Shown here: positions 40,918 to 53,719 of the stretch, piece by piece
How positions within the stretch are numbered: position 1 is the stretch's first letter
How the letters are laid out: each line of letters starts with the position of its first letter
Assembly: GCF_014529535.1 (NCBI RefSeq)
Contig: NW_023503941.1
Span: 1,026,645-1,090,644 of the forward strand
Length of the DNA stretch: 64,000 nt
From: Bradysia coprophila
Lineage: Eukaryota; Arthropoda; Insecta; Diptera; Sciaridae
Direction: 5' to 3'
Notes under the pieces: model-generated
The model's database searches: none
Seen by the model: the letters and a program-made list of their open reading frames with translations, nothing else
Told to the model about the DNA's origin: nothing
Position numbers and translations under genes: made by a program

Positions 40918-41419
40918 TATGAGAGATAAACTTAACTTTTGATCTTTGCTTTTCCATAGAAAATCGAAAGTGTTAATTGGAACTGGAGTTGCTCTATAGA
41001 GGGCGTCACTTTTCTACGAAAAGAGAGAGAGATAGAGAGATTGATTTGGAAAACAAAAGCGAAAATTTACATTGATGTTAACGGTGGATGTTGATAAGAG
41101 TCTTAACAACGAAACCTATTACGTATCCGCCTTACGTTCTAAGAATTTTTGTTTTTCGATAAGATTCCTTATAAAAGAAGAACAATAGAAATAAAGAGAC
41201 GGTGTGCTGACGTGCAAAAAATTTAAATTGCAGATCAATCCAAACATCATATTGTGCTCGTGCCGATTATACCAGCCGCAATCAACTTAAAAAAATGGAC
41301 TTTACGCATGCTACAAGCATCAAGGTGTGGGATATTCCGTTGTTTTTGGAATTTGAGAGTTAATTACACAAATCTTTTTTGAAGTTGGTCGAAAATCCGA
41401 GCCGAAGTCAGTGCTCGCA

Positions 41420-41600
41420 ATGGACAACGCACTTCAAGCAAAAGTGATTATAGTCAGCTGTCCAATAGAGTACTATTTTGTATGAAATGGTTTTTCTTTC
41501 AGTTTTTTACTGTTGTATGACACTCTGTGTCACTGACACACTGTCCAGTTTCAGTACCCTTGTTAGAGACCACTAATGCTTGGAGTGCGTTATTGGCATG
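41420..41600. repeat. Dispersed repeat related to 63720-63885
   Basis: AACGCACTTCAAGC at the left and GCTTGGAGTGCGTT at the right are inverted. The interior (GTCAGCTGTCCAATAGAGT, CTGTCCAGTTTCAG) matches the copy at the end of the window. Confidence 0.65.
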
Positions 41601-41904
41601 AAAAATTTTGTTTCGATGTTCCTCTAGCTTCAAAAAAAACATTGCATAGCCGACGTGCATACATCACTAAAACTTAATTGATTTAATTCGCATGTCACGA
41701 TCATCATCTTGAATCTTATCAAAGAAACATTATTGCCGGTAGTATAAAGATAGAGATCAAATGCCGATCGCTCTAAACAATTATGTCGAAATTTCAATAA
41801 TCCAAACTCAAAATCGTACACAAACATTCGATCGTCTCGTCGGCAACCAATTTCATTAATCATCGCAAAAACGTTTTATCTTTGGAGTCGATTCGCTGAT
41901 TGTG

Positions 41905-41912
41905 TATATAAA
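41905..41912 (+). promoter_or_regulatory. TATA box candidate for the ZIP transporter gene
   Basis: TATATAAA lies about 590 bp upstream of the ZIP start codon and about 30 bp upstream of sequence that could hold a start site (around 41937). The 5' UTR would be long or contain an intron. It is the only good TATA element in the proximal upstream region. Confidence 0.4.
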
Positions 41913-42498
41913 ACTGGAAAGACAAATTCTCCATATCCCACTTTCAAGCGAGAGTGTTTCGTGTGCGCACATTTCGGTGTGTCGGTATAGTTGTCCAGAG
42001 TGTTATAGTGTAGTTTTTAGATGGAGAATTGTAAAATTTTCAACTGAATAAACATACCTACCTATCCGCTGAAAGAGGCGGTTAAGTTTTCGTATTCGTA
42101 TGCTTTTTTCAAGTCTAGTTTGAACAGTGGATGCGTACAGACATAATAACCGCGAAAAGTAGTAGAAAAGAAGTTAAAATAAAAATAAAAAATTCGGTTA
42201 GCGATGTGGTGTTGTAGTGCCTGTAAGAATGTTTATTATGAACAGGTTCAATAATTGCATTTTCGTGGAATAGCATGCTAGTGCTTGATGAATGTTGAAT
42301 AAAGTGATTTGTTTTTCTGATATATTTATCTCGTTGTATTAATCTCAAAGTAAAAGGTGTGGAAGCGAAGAAAGAGAGCTAAAGAGAGAGTGTTACTTAC
42401 CACGAATTTCTTTGACAATTTAATTTTTTTTTCGTTGTTAAAGGCAAAGAAAAGTAGAAAACAGAAGAAGAAAGACAACTGAACCTCTTGAAGCCATA

Positions 42499-43675
42499 AT
42501 GAGTCAAAACACATTTAACGATCTGTTTAGTGATGTAGTTAATAAGCATGACGACCATGACGACGATCATGAGGATGAAAGTAATCCAATCACAGCCAAA
42601 GCCATAGCAATGGTAGTCCTATTTTTAGCCGCACTTGTAGCCGGCTTGGCACCATTCAAATTGGCCTCTTGGTTTAAATTAACCGATGCCGTTGGAACAG
42701 CTCACAAGCGTGCTAGTCTGATTGTTTCGCTGCTGTTAGCGTTCGGCGGTGGTGTCCTACTATGCACAACATTTATGCATTTGTTGCCCGAGGTAAAGGA
42801 AAATATCGAACAGCTGCAGGAATCTGGTGATTTGCCCGAGCTTAAATTTCATTTTGCCGAGTTTCTCATGTGCATCGGATTTTTCACAATGTACTTCGTG
42901 GAAGAATTGGTTCATTTGTACCTGAATAGGCGGGGCAAAAATGCACGGTGTGCGGACAATGCATTTCAGCGTGGCGTCAGCATACGGAACAGTACCATAA
43001 TGTCGGCGAAAAATGCGAAAAACCACAATGGTGATAGACACAGCAGTGTTGCCGATCTGATATCCAACGAAACGGAAAGTAGTTTCTATCAGCCGCACAC
43101 ACACGCACACATTGTCCCGAAACAAAACAATCAAATCAGTTCGATATCAGGCCCAATGACTGTATCGGACGGTTTAAACGGCCATCACAACCACATTCAT
43201 CATGCCCATTCACATTTGCCAGATGTGGCTGATGATGATTTGATTGTTTCATCGCTGCGCGGTCTATTAATTGTGCTGGCATTGTCCGTCCACGAACTGT
43301 TCGAAGGATTAGCAGTCGGCCTGGAAGATACGTCGGCAACCGTATGGTATATGTTTGGAGCGGTTGCAGCTCATAAATTAGTATTAGCATTTTGTGTTGG
43401 CGTCGAGTTGATTGTGGCTAAGACCCAGAAATGGCTAGCATTCGTCTATGTGTTCACATTTGCCGCTGTTAGTCCGATGGGTATCGGCATTGGAATTTTG
43501 ATATCCGGTGAATCGTCAACCACCGGACTGATTTCTGCTATTCTGCAAGGGCTTGCATCGGGAACACTGCTGTACGTGGTGTTCTTTGAAATTTTGCAGA
43601 AAGGTCGATCCGGCATACTGCAGTTCTTTGCTGTGATTTTTGGCTATTCGCTAATGTTTGGCCTCACTTTTATAA
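42499..43675 (+). CDS. ZIP family zinc/iron transporter (SLC39A1-3-like), coding exon 1
   Basis: A plasma-membrane or organelle ZIP protein moves Zn2+ (or related divalent metal) into the cytosol. This exon encodes residues 1-392 and ends in phase 1 at a GTAAGT donor. It starts with an acidic, His-containing stretch (HDDHDDDHEDE at 17-27). Membrane segments lie at about 35-53, 73-90, 119-136, 250-270, 282-302, 311-331, 343-364 and 373-392. The metal-site helices contain VHELFEGLAVG (264-274) and AAHKLVLAF (290-298). The loop between segments 3 and 4 holds the metal-binding cluster HHNHIHHAHSH (229-239). These are ZIPII-subfamily features. The first ATG at 42499 is in a good context (ATAATGAG). 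The protein continues in the exon at 60520. Confidence 0.94.
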
Positions 43676-44830
43676 GTAAGTTGATTATGCTTTTAATTGG
43701 TTATGACTATACTTTACGCTTAACAATCTTATCGAGAGTGCTTGATATTCGATAATATTTTCTATCTAAATCATTTTAAGTTCAACCATTAAACGTAGGC
43801 GATAACTTAAGAGTCGTAAATGTATACTTACCTCGTATACGATTATTCGACGATTGACAAAAGTTAATTAGGTTTTTCTCTCGATAATTTCAAAAGCAAA
43901 TTAATACCGAAATTTCACTGCCTCTGACTGTACATGAAACGAGAGTCCTTCGTCCGTAATCCGTAATTTCGATAAATTCAAATTGATTCTTATGTGAAGT
44001 CCCTATACACATAATTCGGGATGGCAGTTGTGTTTCATTGAGCTTGTTGAACTCTGGTGCGACTCGGATCAACAAACTTCACACGAAAACTCGACTTTTC
44101 AATTTTTCTCACAAGTTTCCTGGGTATTCAATAACACGTTACCTTTCGGTCTAGAATTGGGGAGGAGTTATCGGGCCAGAAACGAAATGCTAGGACGATG
44201 CTTTCCACGTTAATATCCGTTAGTTGTTTTGTTTTACTGATAGTCAGAAATCAGACACAAATTTGAACAATAGGTTAGCATCTAACGAAAGTAATTCATC
44301 ACAGGGGATAACAATTTTGTGAAGGCGAGGCTTAAAACTACACTTGTCGAAAAACCCGATGCCCGATGCCAGATTTTTACATTGGAAAATGAAGAAAATG
44401 AACTAAAAATAATCAACATGTAACGGATCATTTTCGAATGGAGCAAATTGCTAAGTAATGGTCAACTTGCGCATGGGGTAGATAGTAAAGTATATTAGTG
44501 TTCCAAGTGAATGGAAGAGTGTTTTCATATACAACATGTAAGTCGACTAAAACCGTTTATCGAAAATGATGTGTTGTAAACGTATAATTCCATCTGTCTC
44601 GTTCTCGAAATAATGCCTTCAATTACTGCAGCTATTATACCTTTTGATACACATGCAAAAATATACGCTAATTTCAGTTGAATTCTTCTTTCGTAATTCA
44701 TAAACATTTAATTAAATCGAATTCATTTCGCAAATAGAATTGCCAACGAATCCATTAATGTCGAATAAAAAATATTCCAGGAAAATTGTTGACGATTTTT
44801 TCGTATACGTTGAATTCGACAAATCACAAA
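43676..44830 (+). other. ZIP intron, first part
   Basis: This is the start of a 16.8 kb intron (43676-60519). Reading through the donor adds 26 residues (SKLIMLLIGYD...) before a stop at 43755; an intron-retained form is possible but unsupported. A GTGAAGT...ACACGAAAA repeat at about 44060 is shared with 19915-19960 and 54640. Confidence 0.55.
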
Positions 44831-46063
44831 AAAACATAGCTAACGCCGACCCGTACGAAACACCTATTCGTATCAAAAGCCTTTAATGTGAAACTCTTCA
44901 TTTCTCTTACTTCATTTTCTACTGAAAAGCTATTCGCGCTTTAAAATCACTTGCATTATCCACTCTTTGCCTTGTTATCATATACAAATAAATTGCCGGA
45001 GACAATATAGACAGCCCCGTACGAAGTCAAATTTCATAAATTCCTATTTAAACAGCTATATACCGCTGTATTTACCTATATTTCACTATAAATAAACATT
45101 TCACAGATGAATATGCTATTATATAGCTCTATATGCCTGTATATAGCTCAATATAGCTGTATATAGGTATATATATAGATGTCCATATATGGAATGCCTG
45201 AAACACCCCACACACATAACAAATTATTTCCATGTTAACAGAAACTCTCTAAGAACCATTTTTCCCAAGATATTTCTATTTTACTAAAATCCAATATGGC
45301 CGCCGGCAGCCATTTTGTTAGGAAACCGAAAATAGTACCGACGCTTTACATTCGTTAATACCTTTCAAACAAAAAAAAAATCATGAAATTCGGTCAAAAT
45401 TTACTCGAGATATTGACAAAATGCTCCACGTTCACTGTACGGCCGAGTAGCCAGATAAGAGCTCACTCCAAGAGACCTAGCTCACGCTCCGGAGAACATA
45501 ATTTCAAAAAAAATTTTTCCCTGATTGGTACGGTCAATACCTATCTAATAAAGCTAAAACAGACGAAATATGTTCAAATTTGGCCGACCTACAAGCAAAA
45601 ACTGCTTGCCGCCCTGTGCCTGTTTCACACCAAGTCGGTCATCCGATTTCCATAAACTTTTTTTTTTGTCGATCGGTATTGTAAATACCTTTTATTTGAC
45701 GTATCACTTACAAGTTTAACGTTTAAATGTCCGGAGATATCTTCGAAAAACCGTAAAGCACTTATTGGGCCCCAGCTCAGGAGGGGTCGATCCAAAATCA
45801 CTCATCTTCGAACTTAGCCTGTCTTTTGACATTACCAAACGGGGAAAAAAAGAATTTTCAAAATCGGATGCGTTTTACTCAAGTTATCGTGCAGACAGAC
45901 AGACGGACGGACGGACGGACAGACGGACATTTTTTTTCTTGCTGATTTGGCATCTCTGGACAACCACAATAGGTTTCCCCTTACTCAGGGAGTCCAATTC
46001 GACGTGTTACAAACGTATGCGTAAACCTATAAGACCCCAGTACTTCGTACGGGTCTAAAAACC
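44831..46063. mobile_element. CCCGTACGAAG-ended repeat, family B copy 2
   Basis: Collinear with 24526-25822, same orientation and same ends (ACATAGCTAACGCCGACCCG ... TTCGTACGGGTCTAAAAACC). It differs by small indels and by a longer GACGGACGGACGGAC tract near 45900. Non-coding. Confidence 0.85.
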
Positions 46064-46468
46064 TTGTAGAACCAGGTAACAAAAGCGAAAATTACAAAAT
46101 TCATCGAAGAATTTCTCTCTTACTCAAACCCCGAGTAAATATTATCTGATTTCAGGCTACAATATTAGCCTGAAATGACCATTGCCTTTCTCTGTTACAT
46201 TGATACAATGGTATGAGTGCAATAAAGAGAGAAGATATCGAAAAAAGGCTACTCGGGAGCAGGGGTGTAACTTAGAACAATTTTTATTGTTGCTGTTTAG
46301 AACATTTTTGATTTTTGTACCAGCCCTGTTGAATGTCGTTCAAAAACATCGGACTCGTTTTTTAATTTTCTGAATGTCAGCTCATTACCGACAATACCAC
46401 AACATGTACCGAAATACTTTTTGAACCGGTGGGTGGCGAATTAAAGTCGCATTTGCGTCTAGTTCTCC
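46064..46468. other. ZIP intron, unassigned
   Basis: No exon or repeat boundary recognised; a 63-codon frame at 46182 has no recognisable domain. Confidence 0.4.
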
Positions 46469-46710
46469 AATTAATTTAATTAAAATCTGATTCTTATTGT
46501 AAAAAAAAACTTGGAACGAGCCGAACAATTCTTATGATCTGGAATTTTGATTACCCAACGCAGATCCAGTCAAATAAATCGACAAACATTTTAAATGCAA
46601 ATTTAACCGATTTCTGTGATACAATTGGAAATTCCAGATCATACGAATTGTTCGGCTCGTTCCAAGGTTTTTTTTTAAATAATATCAAATTTTAATTAAT
46701 TTAATTAAAG
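46469..46710. mobile_element. Fold-back MITE with TTGGAACGAGCCGAACAATT arms
   Basis: TTGGAACGAGCCGAACAATT near 46511 is inverted near 46650, and AATTAATTTAATTAAAAT outer arms extend the pairing to both ends. No coding potential. Confidence 0.75.
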
Positions 46711-48206
46711 AAATAGATTCCTTAAACGAGTAATCGATCAAATGGGTTGGTAATTTACAGCCAGGTTCTACACTGAAATTCAACTTGACAAAATCAAAAC
46801 CAAAATCTGCTGCCTTTTTCATATAGTTCGTTAATGTTTATAGTTTTCGGCAACAACGATTTTCTGTTATAGTAACTTTGAATTGTCTTCTTCGGCAATT
46901 AATCATTCGCATTCAGGACTTTTTATTTTATTTCGATAAATTATGATTTTATAAGACAAAAGTACTTCTACGGCATGGGTAAATATTGTTTTAATTTTTT
47001 TATAAATCAAATTGAAACTACATATTCAAAGTATTCGCGCTAATATTCACTTACTGCATAGCAAATGGTACCAACCAAAAAAAATAAAAATTTCATAAAT
47101 TCCATACATTTCAGTAGACAGCAAACTGACAAGGTGCTGACAAGGTGCGATTTCGCAGTCAGTGCAAAAATGAATTAATTTTAATTTTATTTTTATAAAA
47201 CTAATTTGAACGCGTAGATTTTTTTTAAACTTAAATTTTGAATGAACATAGTGTCTTTGATCATTTAAAAATAAAAAACTTTTTGATGCGAATGATCAAT
47301 TGCCTAAAATCGATGGTATTTTACGACAACTTTTACGGTAAAAATGGATTTTCCATCACAATCGACGATTGCATACCCATCCATAACAAAATACCCACGA
47401 CGTTTTGTTGATTTATTTTGTGAAAATGCATTTTGAGATTATGCTAATTGATCACAGAAATGCGCGCATCGGTTTATTAAACGCAATAAAATCTTGTGGG
47501 AACTACCAACCGTTTCTTTAGTTTAATTTATGCACATTCGCATCAATAAAATTTATTTCTGAAAATTGCCGGACATTATTTTCTATGCGACACGTGACGA
47601 CGTGACTGTAGCGAGGTAGAGGTGTATATATGTAAATATATTCGTTTTCTTAGAATTTCATTGAACGCAATTTCTCTTTGTTTCGAATTCATATAACAAA
47701 TTAGTTAACTTGAGAGATTGTTTTCGTCATTCATTTCTTAAAATGTACCAAAGCAAAAAAAAGGTAGATATTATGCACGTCAGCTCTCGGCACTTTGAAT
47801 ATCATATTATACGCAAACATTTCATCGGAAAAAAACATAAATATTCGTGTCGACAAATTAAACAAAAACAAAAACAACATTTTATGACCTAGAGTGGCCG
47901 TATGGTGGCATTTGAAACGAGAGTAAAAAAACCCGACAGCAACATGCAAAATTGCAATTTATTGCTTTTTATATCAAACGTGTCACGAAGATTTCTTTTG
48001 CATGTTTGAAAAATGATTGAAAAGTATTCTAATATCATCTGTTAATGACATCGACACTTTTTCAATGTTTAACGGACGTTAATCTGTGATTTTAAGCGAA
48101 AATCTAGTTGGAACAAATGAAGTAAGAGATTCGATGATTAATTTGTCGATGACATCTATAGCATTAATAGCTCCGATTTTGACTGTTCAAATCATGTGTG
48201 TGCGCC
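46711..48206. other. ZIP intron, unassigned AT-rich sequence
   Basis: No feature recognised. Short frames around 47710-47949 are chance. Confidence 0.4.
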
Positions 48207-48210
48207 AAGG

Positions 48211-48502
48211 AGAGTAATTATACCTAGCGAGGAAATTTCGAACAAAATTACGTAAAATATGTGGTCCCAACATGAAATACGAAATGTTTATTGGTAGTTA
48301 CCCTCTTAATTATTTGCCGCTCTCCAAACTATCCAGAATGAAATCCACCGAATGGCATTTAGAGGGCAAATTGAACTATCAAAAGCGAAATAGCGTCAAC
48401 GCATACATTGGTGTAAAAATATACGAAATGTGAACATTATACAAAACTGATGTTCGGACCACATTTCGTCGTAAAAATTTCCTCTCTAGGTATAATTACT
48501 CT
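48211..48502. mobile_element. Fold-back MITE (292 bp), possible TSD AAGG
   Basis: AGAGTAATTATACCTAG and CTAGGTATAATTACTCT are inverted, followed by GAGGAAATTT arms; AAGG flanks both sides (48207-48210, 48503-48506). Confidence 0.75.
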
Positions 48503-48855
48503 AAGGTGCCAAGTGGTAAACGATGTCTTGTTGGGCACAATGAAACTCATTCATAAATTGCGTTCCAAATTTGGCAACAAAACTGGAACAGACGTAGGGG
48601 ACTTTTCTTACAAGCAATAATGAATATATTGTTAAGGTGATTTCCCGTTTTACAATTAAGCAAAGTTTTGCACGTAATTTGTATTACATTTTCTAAGAAA
48701 AACCAAGACCTTCACAATCAGTTTCGTCATTGACTTACGTTAAACTTTTTGTCATACCAACTGCATTTTTGTCAATTTACGTAACCGCCACTTTATATGA
48801 TGTAAGTTCATGTCATCATTTAATGTGTGACTGCCTTCTCTCCCGGGTATAAAAA

Positions 48856-48873
48856 TCTCTCTCTCTCTCTCTG
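48856..48873. repeat. (CT)n microsatellite
   Basis: Uninterrupted CT dinucleotides. Confidence 0.9.
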
Positions 48874-48972
48874 TTACAGGGTATAAAAGAGCAGCGTATA
48901 GAATACCCTCTTTTCTCACATGAACAAAAAAAGGGTTTCCCTACAAGTCATATAGTGGTTAATACACTCTTA

Positions 48973-49184
48973 AGTATAGTTTCCACTTAAAAAGAGCACT
49001 CCGTTTAGCCTCCGTCTACATGACAGTTGTAAAATAGAACAAAAGAACTGTCACGCAAACGGAGTGGAAATTGAATTTATTTCAATTTTTCACTCCGTTT
49101 ACGTGACAGTTCCTTTGTTCTATTTTACAACTGTCATGTAGACGGAGGCTAAACGGAGTGCTCTTTTTAAGTGGAAACTATACT
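48973..49184. mobile_element. PIF/Harbinger-like MITE, perfect hairpin copy 1 (212 bp), TSD TTA
   Basis: The ends AGTATAGTTTCCACTTAAAA and TTTTAAGTGGAAACTATACT are perfect inverted repeats continuing through GAGCACTCCGTTTAGCC. TTA flanks both ends (48970-48972, 49185-49187). A 3-bp TTA duplication is typical of PIF/Harbinger. Confidence 0.9.
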
Positions 49185-49202
49185 TTAAGCCCAATTCAGA
49201 GT

Positions 49203-49557
49203 CGTCCGTTTAGTTCATCCGTGTACTTGACAGATGTATTTTAACAATGGAGCACGTGTTAAGTATAGTTTCCACTTAAAAAGAGCACTCCGTTTAGCCT
49301 CCGTCTACATGACAGTTGTAAAATAGAACAAAATAACTGTCACGCAAACGGAGTGGAAATTGAATTTATTTCAATTTTTACTCCGTTTACGTGACAGTTC
49401 CTTTGTTCTATTTTACAACTGTCATGTAAACGGAGGCTAAACGGAGTGCTCTTTTTAAGTGGAAACTATACTTTAGAAAAGGCGTTGACTAATTTCACTA
49501 TTGTTAAAACACATCTGTCAAGTACACGGATGAACATTTTTTGTGTAAACGGATGAA
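49203..49557. mobile_element. Fold-back element hosting a nested MITE
   Basis: TTCATCCGTGTACTTGACAG at the left and CTGTCAAGTACACGGATGAA at the right are inverted around ACAATGG/CTATTGT inner arms; the 211-bp TTA MITE is inserted between them. Confidence 0.8.
49262..49472. mobile_element. PIF/Harbinger-like MITE, copy 2 (211 bp), TSD TTA
   Basis: Almost identical to 48973-49184, with TTA at 49259-49261 and 49473-49475. It is nested inside the fold-back at 49203-49557. Confidence 0.9.
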
Positions 49558-49731
49558 TTTATTTGAGACTGAAAGCACCTTTACACATGTAAAAGAGATT
49601 TCATTGTTTTATATTCATTAACATTCATTTGATGACCACAACACTAAATAGTATAGACCCATACGTATACCGGGTCCGCAGCACGATGAAAGTACACACC
49701 GCGTGTGTATTGGTTTCAATGAAAGTCTAGA

Positions 49732-49863
49732 ACAGGTATGGTCGATCGGCGAATTCGTCTTAAACACACTCACATTTTATGTCAAAATAATATGAAAATG
49801 AGTGCGTTTAAGTACGAAAATCACATTTTTATGTCCTCCGGACGGACAATAGACCATACCTGT
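49732..49863. mobile_element. 132-bp fold-back MITE
   Basis: ACAGGTATGGTC / GACCATACCTGT ends and inner arms CTTAAACACACTCACATTTT / AAAATGAGTGCGTTTAAG pair. Confidence 0.8.
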
Positions 49864-52310
49864 TTGATCTGTGGAACAACCAGATACTTTGTCTGTTCGA
49901 TTGGTTGATTTTACCATGTTCCGCAAAGAGTTTTTTTTAACGAGGTAAAGAGACCTGACCGCAATGTTACTTTCCTATGAAAATGTTCACACAAAAATTG
50001 CCAACACATTAAAATTTTCATTTGCTGACACTGTACCTACGAGTCTATGAGTGTGGAAACTGTATGAATAAATTAATTTTTAATATTAAAAGAAATGCAC
50101 AGCTTGGATTGGAAGTGTTGAACGTGCGCATAGGTCATTACCCTTTCGCTATTTACTCTTTACATTTAAAATTGTTGTCCATTACAACATTCTGTTGCAA
50201 TTGTTGCGAAGATGTTAATAACTTTTATGATTTTTTATTCGTTCGTGACCAACGAATCGCAATCGAATAATAATCATTTTCAATGGAGAAAAATCGAAAG
50301 TAAATTTACACGTGAACAATGCCTACTCACCGACGTAAACAAGGAAGGTAATTTGCGGTGCATAACCTCATGTCGTGAATTATGATGAATGTTTGCATAA
50401 GACCTTGCTAGGAAGTTGGAAGTTTTGAATTTTCCTGGTGACACAAAAAATTTCGTTTTTTTGAATATTTGTGTCAATATACGAAGCAAAGTGTGTACAG
50501 TGGAAACAGACCAAAGTCGGGCATTTTATCTCCGCAATGTTTTCCAACAAACATCTGTTTTGTTAATGCCTGCAATTGTTTCAATATTAGGTCTCATTAG
50601 CAGCAATGGGACTAACGAAAGACAAAAAAAAACATTTTTATTTGTTCTTCACTTATCGGTCTCATCCATCACATGAGCAACGATGAATACATATTTGTTG
50701 GCATTCTCGTTTAGCCCGAATTAATATTTTTATGCAATTTCACAGGTCGAGCGGAGAAAAATATTTTCATGAAGATAAGCTAAGTACACAGAGTGTGTGC
50801 TAATCATTTGGTACAATAAAAAATATTATTCGGAAAGGCGGTTCATTAGCATAATATGCAAAAATTAGAACAACATCGATCAGCATTGTAAGCTACACGT
50901 TTCGGTTAAAAGCATCTCTTGTTAAACGAATCCAATATTTGCTCCAATTATGTGCTGTTAGTGCATTTTAATGGTCATGGCAAATATCTCCGCTTTAGAA
51001 GTTTTACTGGTGAATTAAACCAAACAAAATCATTGTCGAAAATGTTTACAGTTAAAAATTTTCCACACCAACACCGTTCCATTGTGTGTCGATGATAAAA
51101 ACAACGCGACTCAGGGCCGTTAGCTAGCCAGTCCGGGTGGGTAATTACCCGAAAGGTTCACTGATAATTTTGAAAAGTTTTATTTGAAAAACTTAACTCG
51201 GGTGATTTCCCGATACTCGCGAAACTCGCGATTTTCGCACAATGTTTCTATGTTTCGAAAAAATGTGGGAGTGCTCGGACTGGTTGAGTACTTGAGTCCG
51301 AAAAACGATGATTTTATAAGCGACTCTTATGATACACAAATGTACGTAGATTTCGGTAGAGAGAAAATCTATTTTTTGTTACGAAAAGAACGAAGTCTCT
51401 TTTGTGGTGGAGATATCCGATCCGAGCCATGGTCTACAAATTCAATGAAACTTGTTAAGAAATTCAGTATAAGATAGGACGACGTCAGGAGGTCATCCTT
51501 TAAAACGTTGTATAACGCAAAGATTGTCTTTGGCAATTGGGCCAATCCTGGCTCTATCTTTAATTAATCGAAACTTTCTTTTCGCTCGCTCCGCTCGCGA
51601 TGTACACACTACACGCATGATAAAAGTGACACTATTCGTACCAGCATCTGTCTTTTCGAACAGCTTGTAAATTATGAGCAGAAACAGTCGCCCGAAAAGA
51701 TGGGCTTTTGGATTTCCCGATGGGTTTCTTTGAACCACTGCTTTTCCTGAATTGCTAAATTTATCTCGTCGAAATTAATTCGTTCGTTAAGATATGACCA
51801 AGGATTCGTGTAACTTTAGCAGCTTTTCAAAATTTGTCAAGAAATAAGACCTTCATCCATGTCTAATCCGATGGAAAAGAGTCTTCAAGTAAAATAAATA
51901 TCTACGTCGCAATAACTCTACTGACTCTATGCGCCACAATGACTTAATGGTATGGACGTTTCATATTAATGTTACCATTTTTGTGTTTCATTTTGTTGTT
52001 GTTGTTGTTGATTTTATCATTCAATTCCACTCAGCACAACACACAAACAACAGAAATAATAATAATAATAAATCATCGAAAACAACATTCGTGAGTATCA
52101 GTCCAGATCGCACCTAAAAACGTGCATTTGAATAATGAACCCACCCAAAACAATCGGCTCCGTAATGTTAAATAATTGCCGATTTGCACTTGATGGTGTG
52201 TTTCATCGATTCAAATGTTTCAATTTCTATTACATGCTTATGCACGGTAAAGTGCACTTTACATCACTGTTTGCGACAGGGAAAATGCACTTACCGTCCA
52301 CAAACATGTA
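49864..52310. other. ZIP intron, unassigned
   Basis: No exon recognised. CAGGGCCGTTAGCTAGCC at about 51115 looks like a hAT-type left end, but no matching right end was found. TTG/AAT trinucleotide runs occur at 51996-52070. A 97-codon frame at 51184 shows no known domain. Confidence 0.4.
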
Positions 52311-52311
52311 A

Positions 52312-52435
52312 AATGTGTTACGTCACTGCTTGTAAATGCTTGTTTAGGCATGTGTGATTACCCCACTCGCCTTCGGCTCGTTCCGCAAACCTCACACTTG
52401 CCTAAACAAATATTTACAAACAGTGACGTAACATA
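52312..52435. mobile_element. 124-bp fold-back MITE
   Basis: AATGTGTTACGTCACTG ... TTGTTTAGGCATGTGTGA is inverted as TCACACTTGCCTAAACAA ... CAGTGACGTAACAT. Confidence 0.75.
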
Positions 52436-53700
52436 CTAATAATCAAGTTATTGTAGTGGGCATACGTATTGTGTATATTTATAAGTTCGCATGAAACAGT
52501 CACTGAATTGAAATTGTTTAATATTTCTGAAAGGTCGTTATGCAATGAACAACATATACTTAAGGTGAACTTGTAGTAAGCACCTTTCTTATTTTGCTTC
52601 AACAAACATTCATAATTGGTATATATATGTACTAGTCCAGTCGTCGTTCGCATTGCCGCGCCGGCCCATTTATAGCTTATAATACACACGGTACATGAAA
52701 TTAACCTTGAAACATATTGCAAATGGAATTGGATGGCATTACCGTAAGGGCAAAGCCCTGCATAAGTTCAACGTGAGTTTGCAATAACCACTTCATGAAT
52801 TACATTGTTTGAAAGAAATGAAGGAATGATGAGTCGCTGAAGCGATGTTGTTCTCCTTGATTGTCAGAGTGGAACTATGATTCAACACAAATGATGATCA
52901 AGTTTATGTCGATGTGAATTTACTTTCTTTGCTGTCACTTTCATGTTTCAGCATCTTCGGTCGATCGTTTTCATTGTGATTGTGATTGAACATCTAAATT
53001 CCTACGCTTCACTGCAATTATGTATATCAACTAGGCCCCACCTTATGGGTGGGTCAGGTCCCTTGACTGTATTGACTGATATTGACTGATATTGACTGAC
53101 TGATATTTTCTCAATACATTTTTGTAATTGTTACACAAATATTAGATTGATCTTGATCAAAGTAGCTCTTTGTCTTGTTTTGTCATAAATTGTTCGCTCC
53201 TTTTATTTTATTGAAAATCAAATTTCTGAATAAACAAAGGGAGCGTATTTTCAAGGTTCTGAACCTCGCTTATTTCTACATTTTCAAACAAAAGATGTTT
53301 CGATATTACTGTGTCTGGTAAAAGACGCTGTAATGAGGACGTATTTCTTGCTAAACTCCCGAATAAATTTAAACTCGTTTCGCTCTGGCCGCAAAGTTCA
53401 CACTCGTTGACATTTTCTAGATTATAAGACTTTTTTAGCAAATAATTCTAAGGGAATATTTTCGTTCGACAAAGATGTCGAATCAGCGTAGCTGAATGTT
53501 TCAAATGAAACGTCAAATATTTTCGATGTTCTACTGAAAATTGGCCCTATTTGCTTATGAATAAGGTATGCAACTCGTGTGATTACGGCTCTCGCTTCGC
53601 TCTGGCAAAGTTCACACTCGTTAATATTTTTTTTCTAGCATAGACAGCAAGTTTTTTCGGAATAAATACTACAGGATTTCGATTAACGAACTTAGCTTAG
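52436..53700. other. ZIP intron, unassigned
   Basis: Only a short ATTGACTGAT repeat at about 53080-53105 stands out. Confidence 0.4.
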
Positions 53701-53719
53701 CCCGAGTAATTTCAGTACA

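Noticed and set aside
43676..43755. C-terminal extension of ZIP exon 1 to the stop at 43755
   Set aside because: A GTAAGT donor at 43676 and a phase-matching last exon at 60520 give a better ZIP ending; the extension is kept only as a possible intron-retained form.
51110..51200. hAT-type left end CAGGGCCGTTAGCTAGCC
   Set aside because: No matching right end or 8-bp duplication could be found.
53040..53110. Short ATTGACTGAT direct repeats as a CRISPR-like array
   Set aside because: Units are ~15 bp and contiguous without spacers; a eukaryotic minisatellite.
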